The position numbers were made by a program, and so were the translations under genes. Shown piece by piece: positions 6,323 to 15,700 of a stretch of DNA of 33,158 bases. Within the stretch, counting starts at the first letter, position 1. Every line of letters starts with the position of its first letter. The notes under the pieces are model-generated. The model saw only the letters and a list, made by a program, of their open reading frames with translations, had not been told where the DNA came from and did no database searches. Origin of the DNA: a virus; IMG/VR virus record IMGVR_UViG_3300020710_000327, positions 1 through 33,158 of that record; one strand, written 5' to 3'.

Positions 6323-7711
6323 ATGGCACAATTTTTCTATGATAAACAAATTCGTAGATTTTTAAATCAATTTATACGCATTTTTAGTGATACATATGTT
6401 GAATTTGGTCAAGACACAAATGGTAATCAAGTTCTTTATCGTGTTCCATGTCGCTATGCTGATACTAATCGTCAAGCTTCTGCTATTCTGAAACAAAATA
6501 GTGATAATGGAATTAACAGTGTTCCTCAAATGGTTTGCTATATTACTGCTGTTGATTATGATAGAAATCGTGTTCAAGAACCAAAGTTTGTAGATAATCG
6601 CAGCGTTCGCCCAAGAGCAATTGATCCTCTTACAGGAAATTTATCTACTCAACAAGGTCAAAATTTTCAATTACAAAGATTAATGCCAGCACCATATAAA
6701 CTTACAATCGTAATGGAGATTTGGACAAGCAATTTTGATCAAAAAATGCAGCTATGGGAACAAATAGCTGCTCAATTTAATCCAGATATGGAAATACAAA
6801 ATAGCGATAATTATTACGATTGGACAAGTTTAAGTTATATATTGCTTACTAACACCAACTGGACAACTAGAAATATTCCTGTGGGCAGCGATGATCCAAT
6901 TGATGTAGGAACATTTACTTTTGAAGTTCCAATTTGGATTACCACACCAGCAAAGTTGCTGCGACTTGGTATTGTTCAAAGTGTTGCAGTCAATACATAT
7001 GATGCTATGGGCAATCCTATCCAATCTATTGAACAACAAGCTAATCAACTTGGAAGCCGTCAGTATTTTACGCCTACTGGTTATCAGGTTTTAGTTAATA
7101 ATGGCAATGTAACACTGTTTCCAAGTGGTGGTCCAGAACTTAATAATACTGCATTTACTACGCCAACAACACTAGGCAACGCTATACCATGGTTTCCTGT
7201 AGTTTCAAGTTTCGGCAAGCTAGCTAATAATTATAGCATGCTGTATCTAACAGATACACAAACACAAAGTTTAATAACAGGCACAGTAGCATATGATTCA
7301 ACAAATCCAAATAATTTGCTTTTTACAGTTGATAATGCTACAATACCTACAAATGTTTTGCCTAGTGTAAATGCAATTATTAATCCACAGGTAAATGCGC
7401 CTGGTATTGGATTACCTGCTGCAAGCACTGGTCAGCGATATTTGCTCACTAATAATTTAGGTGGTGCGACACTAGGAAACGGAGCGGCAGCTTGGCAAAA
7501 TGCAAATACAAGCATTGTATCTGCGCTGCCCAATGATATTATACAATATAACGGTAACTCATGGTTTGTAGCGTATAGACCTAATGCCACAAGCAATTCA
7601 AGTTATGTTACAAACACATTTAGTAGTATACAATATGCATGGAATGGAAGCGCATGGCAAAAAAGTTGGCAAGGAATTTATCAAGAAGGTCTGTGGTCAA
7701 TCGTTCTTTAA
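6323..7711 (+). CDS. gp15: T4 gp15-like tail sheath stabiliser / tail completion protein
   Basis: A 462-residue virion protein. The first 230 residues follow the gp15 pattern: FFYDKQIRRFLNQFIRIFSD at the start, RVPCRYADTNRQASAIL, then PQMVCYITAVDYDRNRVQEP, and RLMPAPYKLTIVMEIWTSNF. They end with TFTFEVPIWITTPAKL. In T4 gp15 forms the hexamer that caps the tail tube and sheath and docks to gp13/gp14. The remainder is an extension absent from T4 gp15. Its final 90 residues (about 371-462) carry YNGNSW and WNGSAWQKSW motifs known from aquatic T4-like relatives. It lies 4 nt downstream of gp14 and overlaps the NUDIX gene at its 3' end. Confidence 0.87.
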   Translation: MAQFFYDKQIRRFLNQFIRIFSDTYVEFGQDTNGNQVLYRVPCRYADTNRQASAILKQNSDNGINSVPQMVCYITAVDYDRNRVQEPKFVDNRSVRPRAIDPLTGNLSTQQGQNFQLQRLMPAPYKLTIVMEIWTSNFDQKMQLWEQIAAQFNPDMEIQNSDNYYDWTSLSYILLTNTNWTTRNIPVGSDDPIDVGTFTFEVPIWITTPAKLLRLGIVQSVAVNTYDAMGNPIQSIEQQANQLGSRQYFTPTGYQVLVNNGNVTLFPSGGPELNNTAFTTPTTLGNAIPWFPVVSSFGKLANNYSMLYLTDTQTQSLITGTVAYDSTNPNNLLFTVDNATIPTNVLPSVNAIINPQVNAPGIGLPAASTGQRYLLTNNLGGATLGNGAAAWQNANTSIVSALPNDIIQYNGNSWFVAYRPNATSNSSYVTNTFSSIQYAWNGSAWQKSWQGIYQEGLWSIVL

Positions 7712-8130
7712 CTGCTGCTGGTGCAATCTTTATAAGCGCAAAAACAAAACGAGGATTATTTTTGCTACGTGATCAAGATACCTATAGTGACACGTGGGGG
7801 TTGGTTGGTGGTCAAGTAGAAGGTGATGAAACCTTATACGAAGGGTTGACAAGAGAAGTTAAAGAAGAAATTGGTTTTGTTCCACCAATAATAAAAATCA
7901 TACCTCTTGAATTATTCTCTTCGCCAGATGGTCATTTTAACTATCATACTTTTGTAATAATAGTGAAAGCAGAATTTATTCCAATATTAAGTAGTGAACA
8001 TAAAGGTTATGCATGGTGTGATTTAAATAATACACCAAAACCGCTGCATCCTGGTTTATACAATAGTTTAAACAACAATATTATAAAAGAAAAACTTGAA
8101 ACTATTCGTGATTTGTTAAAAATCACCTAA
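7654..8130 (+). CDS. NUDIX hydrolase (MutT-like)
   Basis: A perfect Nudix box, G-x5-E-x7-REV-KEE-IGF, lies at residues 53-75 (GQVEGDE ... REVKEEIGF). It provides the Mg-binding glutamates that hydrolyse nucleoside diphosphates linked to another group, such as damaged dNTPs, ADP-ribose, NAD(H) or capped RNA. The flanking strands AAGAIFISAKTKRGLFLLR and FNYHTFVIIVKAEFIP fit the fold. Three starts are possible. The ATG at 7639 has no ribosome site. The ATG at 7654, chosen here, has GGAATGGAAG upstream. A GTG at 7693 would begin right at the domain, with AGAAGG close by. Any of these overlaps the end of gp15. The 3' end overlaps the convergent gene by 15 nt. NUDIX proteins are frequent in T4-like phages; the substrate is not readable. 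Confidence 0.9.
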   Translation: MAKKLARNLSRRSVVNRSLTAAGAIFISAKTKRGLFLLRDQDTYSDTWGLVGGQVEGDETLYEGLTREVKEEIGFVPPIIKIIPLELFSSPDGHFNYHTFVIIVKAEFIPILSSEHKGYAWCDLNNTPKPLHPGLYNSLNNNIIKEKLETIRDLLKIT

Positions 8131-8832
8131 TAGCACAGCATCTCGTATAGTTACTTCTTGATAATTAGGCAATGTTTTAAATAATTCATCAAAATTATGA
8201 CTGTGATGATTGCGAACACGATAAAAACTTACTGAACTATATGCTGCAATTACATTATACAAATATGTATCAAAATCACGGAAATCATCTATTACTTCAC
8301 GACCATCATATCCTAGAGTGTCACTATAAATATTTTCATTTGTAACGCCATCCGTTCTATCAAAACCAAATAGAAATATCTTTTTTGCGCCATCAAACGC
8401 TGCAAGATATGCTGCGGTTGCACCAGCATCCATATGATATACATGCGGTATTAAATTTGCATCACGATATGAACTTGTCCATAATTCGTTTGTAATAAAA
8501 ACTTTATTGTGCATGTCATTTGCAATTTCAGCAAAGAAAATACCATCTTTAAAAACATAATAGTCAGCAGGCGTGTCACGATATGCAGCATTACAAGCAT
8601 ATGTTCTTTTATAGCCTTCTGCTACTCGTTGATTATTCTGGCTCAAGATAAGTTTTACTGTAGGATCAAGTCTACTGATTCCATTTCCAAGTACTACAGC
8701 AGTAGATGATGCTAAATCATATGGCAAATCACGAGGAGTAACAAACACACTTTGCATTTCTCCATCACGAACATATGAAAGAGTTTCACCTTTATAATCA
8801 CGACGATATGTTGGTTTATTTAAATTTCCCAT
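8116..8832 (-). CDS. MptE/DUF115- or sialyltransferase-like Rossmann protein
   Basis: A 238-residue protein with a nucleotide-sugar-type Rossmann pattern. It has a strand and glycine turn VVLGNGISRLDP (residues 46-57), then TYACNAAYRDTPADYYVFKDG (78-97) and GATAAYLAAFDGAKKIFLFGFD (137-158). The same order (GNGPSL, then CN..., then an alanine-rich helix with GF/GxD) is seen in CMP-sialic-acid transferases of GT42 and in DUF115/MptE-like proteins. It is the last gene of the leftward fibre block. Its ATG overlaps the stop of the repeat fibre gene as TAATG, so it is co-translated with a receptor-binding candidate. That position suggests modification of fibre or host glycan, or of a linked nucleotide sugar. 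The exact family is uncertain. Confidence 0.45.
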   Translation of the reverse strand: MGNLNKPTYRRDYKGETLSYVRDGEMQSVFVTPRDLPYDLASSTAVVLGNGISRLDPTVKLILSQNNQRVAEGYKRTYACNAAYRDTPADYYVFKDGIFFAEIANDMHNKVFITNELWTSSYRDANLIPHVYHMDAGATAAYLAAFDGAKKIFLFGFDRTDGVTNENIYSDTLGYDGREVIDDFRDFDTYLYNVIAAYSSVSFYRVRNHHSHNFDELFKTLPNYQEVTIRDAVLLGDF

Positions 8833-10247
8833 TAGAATCTTCCTACTGCTATTTCAATTTTTACTATGCTATCATCTAATATGATATCCATACTCTTGCC
8901 TATAATACAACCTGGTTCGTATAGCGATTTGTCCATTGCACATGCTACACCACGTTCACTACTACTTACCAATAAGGTACCTTTATTTACTGGTCCACGC
9001 ACTAAGCAAGGGACACGACCTGTTAGTGCGATTGGCAGCCAATTATCATGTTCAAAATTATCATTCATAAGATACGCAGGGTTTGTTGATACTACACCAG
9101 CCACCGCCGTATCATGTGTGCGGGTTGATACAGTAACATCAAGATCACCACCAAATATCATAACTGTGCCAGGTGTATAATAATCATCACTATGATACAT
9201 TTCGGCCAAATCGGCGTATTTTGCTGTCGTTGATGTGCCAGTAAATGTTACGGCATAACAGGTGCTCCAATAAGCACTTGCACTTCCCAGTGTAACGGCA
9301 TTATTACTACTTGGTGTATGAGTAGAACTTGTTATTGTGCTGAATGTACCAGCACTACTTGAGTTGCCAATAGTGGTTGCTAATAAACTGGTAGCATTGA
9401 TCGTAGCACCATTAGTTGTTCCTTGTAGGTTAGTTGTTCCACTTACAGTAAGTCCAGTTAGTGTCCCAACACTTGTGATATTTGTTTGTGCTGCACTACT
9501 TGAGTTTAACGTTCCATATAATACAGCACTTGCATTTCCAATAGTACCAGCATTTACTGCTGGTGCAGCAATTGTATCAGTTGTCGTGATGGTAGTTGTA
9601 TTGATAAATGTGGTATTACCCGCAATACTTAAGTTACCACCTACGTATAAGTTACCAGTGATACCAACACCACCGCTTACTACCAATGCGCCAGTAGTTG
9701 TACTTGTGCTTGTAGTTCCACTTGCAGCAATAATATTGCCACCACTATAAAGATTACCAGTAGTTGTAACAGTTGTAAATGCGCCCGTATTTGCAGTGTT
9801 TGCACCAATTGCACCAGTATGATAACCAGTTATCTGACCACCACTGCTTGTTGTGAAACTTGGACTTGTAAGCGCACCAGTGCTTGTGATATTACCTTGT
9901 GCAGCAGTAGTTAAGGTACCAGTAAGTAGCGCACCACTGTTTCCTAATACGCCTGCCTGTATTTGGTTTGCAGCAATGGTACCAGTTGAAGTAAGAGAAG
10001 TTAAGGTGCCAACACTTGTAATGTTACCTTGTGCTGCGGTAATTAGTGTGCCTTGTAGCAACGAGCCACTATTACCGATTAATCCTGCCTGCAATTGGTT
10101 AGTTGTAGTTGTGCCAGTCACAGTTAAATTAGCAAAAGATGGTGTAGTTGCAACTACTGTCCATGTGTTTTGTGTGCTGTTATACACAAAAGTAGTATTG
10201 TTTAATACTGCGATCTGACCATTTACTGGACTGGTTGGAAAACTCAT
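8832..10247 (-). CDS. Repeat tail fibre with YADLAE...GRVP C-terminal domain
   Basis: A 471-residue virion protein. It has a short N-terminal cap (FPTSPVNGQIAVLNNTTFVYN, with an NTW motif), then Thr/Ser/Gly-rich repeats of about 35 residues of the type GLIGNSGSLLQGTL..AAQGNITSVGTL, probably beta-helical or trimeric fibrous. A STSTTTGALVVSGGVGI linker follows, then a conserved C-terminal domain (about 342-471). This runs AKYADLAEMY, PGTVMIFGG, VAGVVSTNPAYLMN, ALTGRVP, and ends in IEIAVGRF. The same end domain occurs at the end of the 378 aa protein and is common in aquatic T4-like phage fibres. It may be an intramolecular chaperone or autoprocessing domain, as in peptidase G2-type ends, but that is inference. 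Both flanking junctions are tight: 8 nt to the LamG gene upstream, TAATG overlap downstream. Confidence 0.8.
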   Translation of the reverse strand: MSFPTSPVNGQIAVLNNTTFVYNSTQNTWTVVATTPSFANLTVTGTTTTNQLQAGLIGNSGSLLQGTLITAAQGNITSVGTLTSLTSTGTIAANQIQAGVLGNSGALLTGTLTTAAQGNITSTGALTSPSFTTSSGGQITGYHTGAIGANTANTGAFTTVTTTGNLYSGGNIIAASGTTSTSTTTGALVVSGGVGITGNLYVGGNLSIAGNTTFINTTTITTTDTIAAPAVNAGTIGNASAVLYGTLNSSSAAQTNITSVGTLTGLTVSGTTNLQGTTNGATINATSLLATTIGNSSSAGTFSTITSSTHTPSSNNAVTLGSASAYWSTCYAVTFTGTSTTAKYADLAEMYHSDDYYTPGTVMIFGGDLDVTVSTRTHDTAVAGVVSTNPAYLMNDNFEHDNWLPIALTGRVPCLVRGPVNKGTLLVSSSERGVACAMDKSLYEPGCIIGKSMDIILDDSIVKIEIAVGRF

Positions 10248-10255
10248 AATGTTAT

Positions 10256-12397
10256 TTATTGATTCAAGAATGCAGATGTTTGTGGTGTGAAGTTGGCTGT
10301 GTAGCGTGCATAACCTTTTGTGTATCTTATTTCGTCAACATAACCATTAAAATATATACCAGTAGACCCTGTTGCACACCATCCACTGCTGAAAGTGGTA
10401 TCTGAAAATGTATATGATGTTGAAGTAGAACCTGCAGATACTCCATTAATATACATTTTTATAACACCTGAATATCTAACTATAGCAACATGATACCACT
10501 GACCTATTGTAGGAGCCGTACCAATACCTGATCCACCAGCAGTACCTAAAATATTTTGTGTATTATTTCTTATACCCCATCCAGATGTAGTAGCATATGG
10601 TTGAAATCCAGTGCTACTCGATGAGCCTATTATAGAGAAAAATGTAGGTGCAGACACATTTGTAGGAACTGCAGAAAAATTTACCCATCCTTCCAAAGTA
10701 AAGTCTCCTGTTCCTGGAGCTTGTACTGTACCTTGAATATAATCAGTGCTTCCGTTATAATATATACTAGTACCACCAAACTTACTTTGTGTAGAAGAAA
10801 TAGCTGCACTTCCATATGTTATTAAACTTACTTTCTGTGAACTATCAATAATACCAGCGTTAGTTGCATTCAATAATAATGTCGTGTTAGCAGTAGAAGA
10901 CGCAGTAAATGGTTGAGTTGGGGGTGTAAATATTAATGCCCCTACAGTAGTACTTGATGTTTGATAAGCAGAAGGTATATTATTTGCTACTAATCTCATA
11001 TTAGAAATATAACATTGGCTATAGTTACCACCACTTGATGGTATACCAATATAAACCGAGCCTGTAGCAGATGATAGTGAAGAAGTATAATTACCTGCTG
11101 CTACTAGATACCCGTTAACAAATATTTTTGCATTCCCAGACGCATCTCTAGTAAATACAACATGTGACCATGCATAAAGGGGTATATTGTAAGGAGCTAC
11201 TAGCGAGCTCGGATTTAATAGCTCATAAGTAGCAGAGCCAGTTCCAGCAATTGCCCAGTCTATTGCTGTAGCGTTACTTATTTTAAATCCCCAGGTAGGA
11301 CCACCACCACCGTATGACCAATTTCTATTTGCAAGAAATATAGGATTAGTATATGACGTAGGATATACCCATGCTTCAAATGATACAGATGAACCAGAGT
11401 TAAAATCAAATACAGAACTGTAAGGAATTGTTAAATAATCTGTACTTCCATTAAAATACATGCTACCACCAACTACAGTATTTGAATATGCAGATGTTGG
11501 ACTAAATGGTGAGAATGGTACAATGTTTGTATTTGAAGAAGGAGTTACTGCTGTTCCTATACTTCCTTCTGTCGAAAAACCATTACTTTTATGGAAACAA
11601 AGATAAGCTGTATTAGCAACATTTGTAAGAGTAGACAAAGGGGGAGTAAATGATCCAGTGCCACTGTAAAGAGCATTACCATTAACAATTCTAAAATTTG
11701 ACACGTAACTATTACTTGCATATGTTCCATCCCATCTTGACATAAAATTGAGATATCCAAGAGATATAGAATTTGCAAATGTTGCTGAGTTTAATAAATT
11801 GCCGTTCAAATATGCATACACTGTCGAACCAGATCTAGTCAATGCAATATGGTTCCACGTATTTAATACGTTTGTTTTAAAATCAGTCCAAGTTATAAAA
11901 GTTGATACAGAATCTGCAGATGCTCCTGCAGTTTGCAAATAAAAATTTAAATTAGAATTATTGTTGATTCTGCTATCAATAATAAATGGTTGTGCAGCCC
12001 AAGATGATGCGTTTAACCACATTTCTATAGTGAAATCGCCTGAAAGTGTTACACCATTTTGAATTTGAGGTCTATTTGCTACATAAGCACTCCAACCAGT
12101 AGTAGAGAATGGTGAGAACGTGCCTTGGGTTGGAGTTCCTAATTTTGTAACTGTTAAATTATTAGTACTAGAATCTAAAAACACACTATTATTAGCACCA
12201 TTTGTTCCATCAGCATGAAGTAGTAATGTAGTATAGGGAAAATAATTATCATTATTATTATTACCTAAAAACCTTGGAAAAGTTCCTAATGCAATATATT
12301 GATTAGCTTCAATAATATGAAAAAGTCCACTAGCAGAACTTGAATTTATAGTAACTGCTGGTCCAACAACACCGCCATTATTTCGCAATCTTGCCAT
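10256..12397 (-). CDS. Virion protein with three LamG/concanavalin-like domains
   Basis: A 713-residue protein built from three copies of a Laminin-G-like (concanavalin A-type) jelly roll, at about residues 55-270, 310-500 and 505-710. Each copy has the series TLLL (or MYF/IYYNGSTDY), a central strand SVSFEAWVYP / FTIEMWLNAS / DFTLEGWVNF, and WxHVxxxR, plus KMYINGV/KIFVNGY/YAYLNGN. Each ends in a YISNxRxVxG or YVDEIRYTKG strand. Such domains bind carbohydrate and often tip phage fibres, so this is a candidate host-glycan adhesin. Its ATG overlaps the stop of the 120 aa gene (TAATG). The first 50 residues, VGPAVTINSSSASGLFHI, are a short attachment or cap region. Confidence 0.85.
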   Translation of the reverse strand: MARLRNNGGVVGPAVTINSSSASGLFHIIEANQYIALGTFPRFLGNNNNDNYFPYTTLLLHADGTNGANNSVFLDSSTNNLTVTKLGTPTQGTFSPFSTTGWSAYVANRPQIQNGVTLSGDFTIEMWLNASSWAAQPFIIDSRINNNSNLNFYLQTAGASADSVSTFITWTDFKTNVLNTWNHIALTRSGSTVYAYLNGNLLNSATFANSISLGYLNFMSRWDGTYASNSYVSNFRIVNGNALYSGTGSFTPPLSTLTNVANTAYLCFHKSNGFSTEGSIGTAVTPSSNTNIVPFSPFSPTSAYSNTVVGGSMYFNGSTDYLTIPYSSVFDFNSGSSVSFEAWVYPTSYTNPIFLANRNWSYGGGGPTWGFKISNATAIDWAIAGTGSATYELLNPSSLVAPYNIPLYAWSHVVFTRDASGNAKIFVNGYLVAAGNYTSSLSSATGSVYIGIPSSGGNYSQCYISNMRLVANNIPSAYQTSSTTVGALIFTPPTQPFTASSTANTTLLLNATNAGIIDSSQKVSLITYGSAAISSTQSKFGGTSIYYNGSTDYIQGTVQAPGTGDFTLEGWVNFSAVPTNVSAPTFFSIIGSSSSTGFQPYATTSGWGIRNNTQNILGTAGGSGIGTAPTIGQWYHVAIVRYSGVIKMYINGVSAGSTSTSYTFSDTTFSSGWCATGSTGIYFNGYVDEIRYTKGYARYTANFTPQTSAFLNQ

Positions 12398-12759
12398 TAA
12401 CTTATGTTCTCATAACTACTAATTACACTTAAACTATTAGCAGTGCTAGTAGATGCTTGAACTACATCACCTTCTTCTAAGTAAATAGGCGTGTCCTTGC
12501 CAAGCACAACAAGAGTGCTGTTTGCTGGCACATTAATATTATTTGTTATGTAGTTGCCATTAGATGTGCTATAACGATATAAAAACACATTTCCTTGTAC
12601 AGTAACGCTTCCATAGTTAGAAAACATTAAATGATTTACTTTTACTAAAGTGCTGCTGCTTAAATTGTTGACTATAACATTGCTTAAAACAGTAGACAAG
12701 TTTGCTGCTGCAGTCTTGCCATATACATTTGCTGTTAGAACCATATTTAATGCAGTCAT
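12397..12759 (-). CDS. Small fibre-associated virion protein
   Basis: A 120-residue protein with a predicted beta-sandwich pattern and the ending IYLEEGDVVQASTSTANSLSV followed by ISSYENIS. Small proteins of this design, with an EEGD..Q/R.S.....L...SYE end, accompany fibre genes in many phages. No function is established that can be read here; it may be a fibre-attachment or capping subunit. It lies between the 1403 aa fibre and the LamG protein. A GATAAATA element ends 19 nt before its ATG, with an AAGGA ribosome site between. It has TAATG coupling to the LamG gene. Recognition is by pattern only. Confidence 0.6.
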   Translation of the reverse strand: MTALNMVLTANVYGKTAAANLSTVLSNVIVNNLSSSTLVKVNHLMFSNYGSVTVQGNVFLYRYSTSNGNYITNNINVPANSTLVVLGKDTPIYLEEGDVVQASTSTANSLSVISSYENIS

Positions 12760-12778
12760 TATAAATCCTTGACTTCAA

Positions 12779-12786
12779 TATTTATC
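12779..12786 (-). promoter_or_regulatory. Candidate late promoter of the 120 aa gene
   Basis: The minus strand reads GATAAATA. It overlaps the TGA stop of the 1403 aa fibre gene and ends 19 nt before the next ATG. AAGGA follows in the leader. Confidence 0.5.
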
Positions 12787-15700
12787 AACTGAATATTGTA
12801 TTAAGTGCATAAATTTTGCCTACACTTGGACCAAGAGTTGCACCTGTATTTCCATTGGAAAGCAGTGCACGACTGCTAATGTCAACCCAATATGAAGCAC
12901 CGGTAGCATCACTAATATATTCATAAAGAATATCAGTATTGCCCTGATACCACTGTGCGCCAGTACTAGGGGAAAGTGGTGCAGTATTACTTGTTGTTAA
13001 TGTTACACCTCCACCTCCACCACTGCTAAATGCTAACCCATTGCTATAGTAATAAGCAGCACTGTATACTGCGCTATTACCTACTATATTTCTACCATAT
13101 ATGTTAGCAGTTTGTGCGGTAATGTTTCCACTAGATGTTATTGTTGTAAACACACCGCTATTTGCGCTATTAGCACCAATAGCACCAGTAAGATATCCAA
13201 CTATTTGTCCAGAACCAGTAATAGTTCCACTTGCAGTTACACTAGTGAAAACACCACTATTAGCTGCGTTTGCACCAATAGCACCTGTAAGATAACCAGT
13301 TAATTGACCGCCACTGTTAGTTGTTAAACTACTTGGTGATAGTGTTCCTGTATAAGTTGGCAGATATGATGCAACATTACTATTACTATAAGTTCCAGTA
13401 ATTGTACCAGAAAGTGTTGCTCCATTACTCCAATAAAATTGAGCGCCATATATTGCTATATTACCAATTAGGTTTGCAGCATACACATTAGCAGTTTGTG
13501 CGGTAATGTTTCCACTACTAGTAAGACCAGTTAATGTTCCAACACTTGTAATATTGGTTTGTGCTGCGGTTGATAGCGTTCCAGTTAATGTTGATCCCGT
13601 ATTGCCAATTGTTCCAGCATATAGAGACACGGCATTGAAATTGTTTGCATATACTGCACCACCAACACCCATACCACCACTGATTACAATAGCACCCGTA
13701 GTTGTAGATGTAGATGTTGTAGTTTGGAATACAACAATATTGCCTGCGCTATCTACTCTTAATCTTTCTACAAGAGAGTTTGCACCAGTATTGCCTGGTG
13801 CTTTTGTCCATAGTCCTATATAACCACTGTAATTACCATCATCAGTAGTACTAATTCTGGTTTCTGGGGTAGAACCACCAGCAACACTAGTATATGTATA
13901 AAAATCAATTGCACTACCAGCACCAGCACCACCGCCAGTATTAATTAAATTTAATTGTGTTTTTAATGCACCTGCTAAACTATTAGTTAAATTAAGTGGT
14001 GCTGCATTATAGTTAAAAGTTGTTGGAACTGGACCAATATATGAGTTACCCAATATAACTAGGTTACCACCAACTGTAAGGTTGCCACTTGTGCTTGCTG
14101 TTGTAAACACGCCGCTGTTAGGTGTATTAGCACCAATTGCACCAGTTAGATAGGCAATTACCTGACCACCACCACTAGTAGTAAAACTTGGACTTGTTAG
14201 CGCACCAGTGCTTGTAATATTAGTTTGTGCTGCAGTAGTTAGTGTTCCAACTAATGAAGCACCAGTATTGCCGATTGTACCAGCGTATACCGCACTGCCA
14301 TTTATTAAGTTACCATTTATCGCAGCAGCAGTATTACCTATTGTGGTTGCGTATAGGTTTGTTGCATTGATAGTGGCACCGTTAGTTGTGCCTTGTAGAT
14401 TTGTAGTTCCACTTACAGTAAGTGATCCTAATGTACCAACACTTGTGATATTGGTCTGTGCTGCAGTTGATAAGGTACCAGTTAATGTAGCACCAGTATT
14501 GCCGATTGTACCAGCATATAGCGACACACCGTTAAAATTATTTGCATATACTGCACCAACAATACCAACACCACCAGCAACTTGAAGTGCACCACTTGTA
14601 GTGTTAGTAGCAACTGTAGTATTTTGAACAAGAGCAGCACCAAATTTTATTGTATCATAAACAATATTAGTATTTGCAAGATTTACTACACCACCACTTG
14701 GTTCTGGCAAGTTAGAGAATAGATACCATTGATTATCTACGTGATTGCGTGTAAAACCAGTATGTTGATAATTGTTAATATTACCACCAACAAAATGGCT
14801 ATAGAAACCAATTTCATAGTTGTATGAGACAGCATTTGCACTCAAGTATATTAGCGGATCGCTAACAACGAGTTGCTGAGAAGTTTGTGATATAATATTT
14901 GCAGCATAAATGTTACCACCAACATACAAATCTTGTTGAATTGCTGCGCCACCTTGTGTAACAATAAGAGCACCTGTACCAAGACCGCTTGTGTTTGTTG
15001 CATTAGTAACAGTGGCTGTTGTAAATGTAGCAGTATTTGGTGTATTAGCACCAATTGTACCAGTTAGATAACCAGTTAATTGTCCGCCATTGTTTGTTGT
15101 TATGCTACTTGGAGATAGTGTTCCAGTGTATGTTGGCAGATATGAATTAACGTTGCTATTGCTATAAGTTCCTGTAATAGTTGATGCAAGAGTTGCACCA
15201 TTTGTCCAATAGTACTGACCACTATAAGATGCGGTATTTGCTACTACATACGCAGCATATACGTTAGCACTTTGCGCAGTTATGTTACCACTTGATGTTA
15301 ATCCTGTTAAGGTACCAATGCTTGTAATATTACCTTGAGCACCTGTTATTAGTGTCCCCTGTAACAACGCTCCACTATTTCCTAATACACCTGCTTGAAC
15401 TTGATTTGCAGCAATAGTACCAGTTGAAGTAAGAGAGGTTAACGTACCAACAGAAGTAATGTTTGTTTGTGCGTTGGTTATTAATGTACCACTTAAGCCG
15501 CTATTTGCTACTACATAAGCAGCATACACATTAGCAGTTTGTGCTGTTATATTACCACTGGTAGTTAATCCAGTAAGTGTTCCAACACTTGTGATGTTTG
15601 TTTGACTTGCACTTTGTGAGTTGAGTGTTCCATAAAGTACTGCACCAGCATTACCAATTGTAGCAGCGATGACAGTAGGAGCAGCAATAGTTCCAGTAGA

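Noticed and set aside
9337-9750. Rightward open frame inside the 471 aa fibre gene
   Set aside because: It is antisense to a Thr/Val/Ala-rich repeat gene; such repeats lack stop codons on the other strand. No ribosome site or recognisable protein. The same holds for 9853-10218, 13506-13823, 14208-14585, 19797-20075 and 25003-25278.
10253-10260. AATAAATA on the minus strand before the 471 aa fibre gene
   Set aside because: It ends only 5 nt before the ATG, so a transcript from it would have almost no leader and no ribosome site; other elements are 17-21 nt away.
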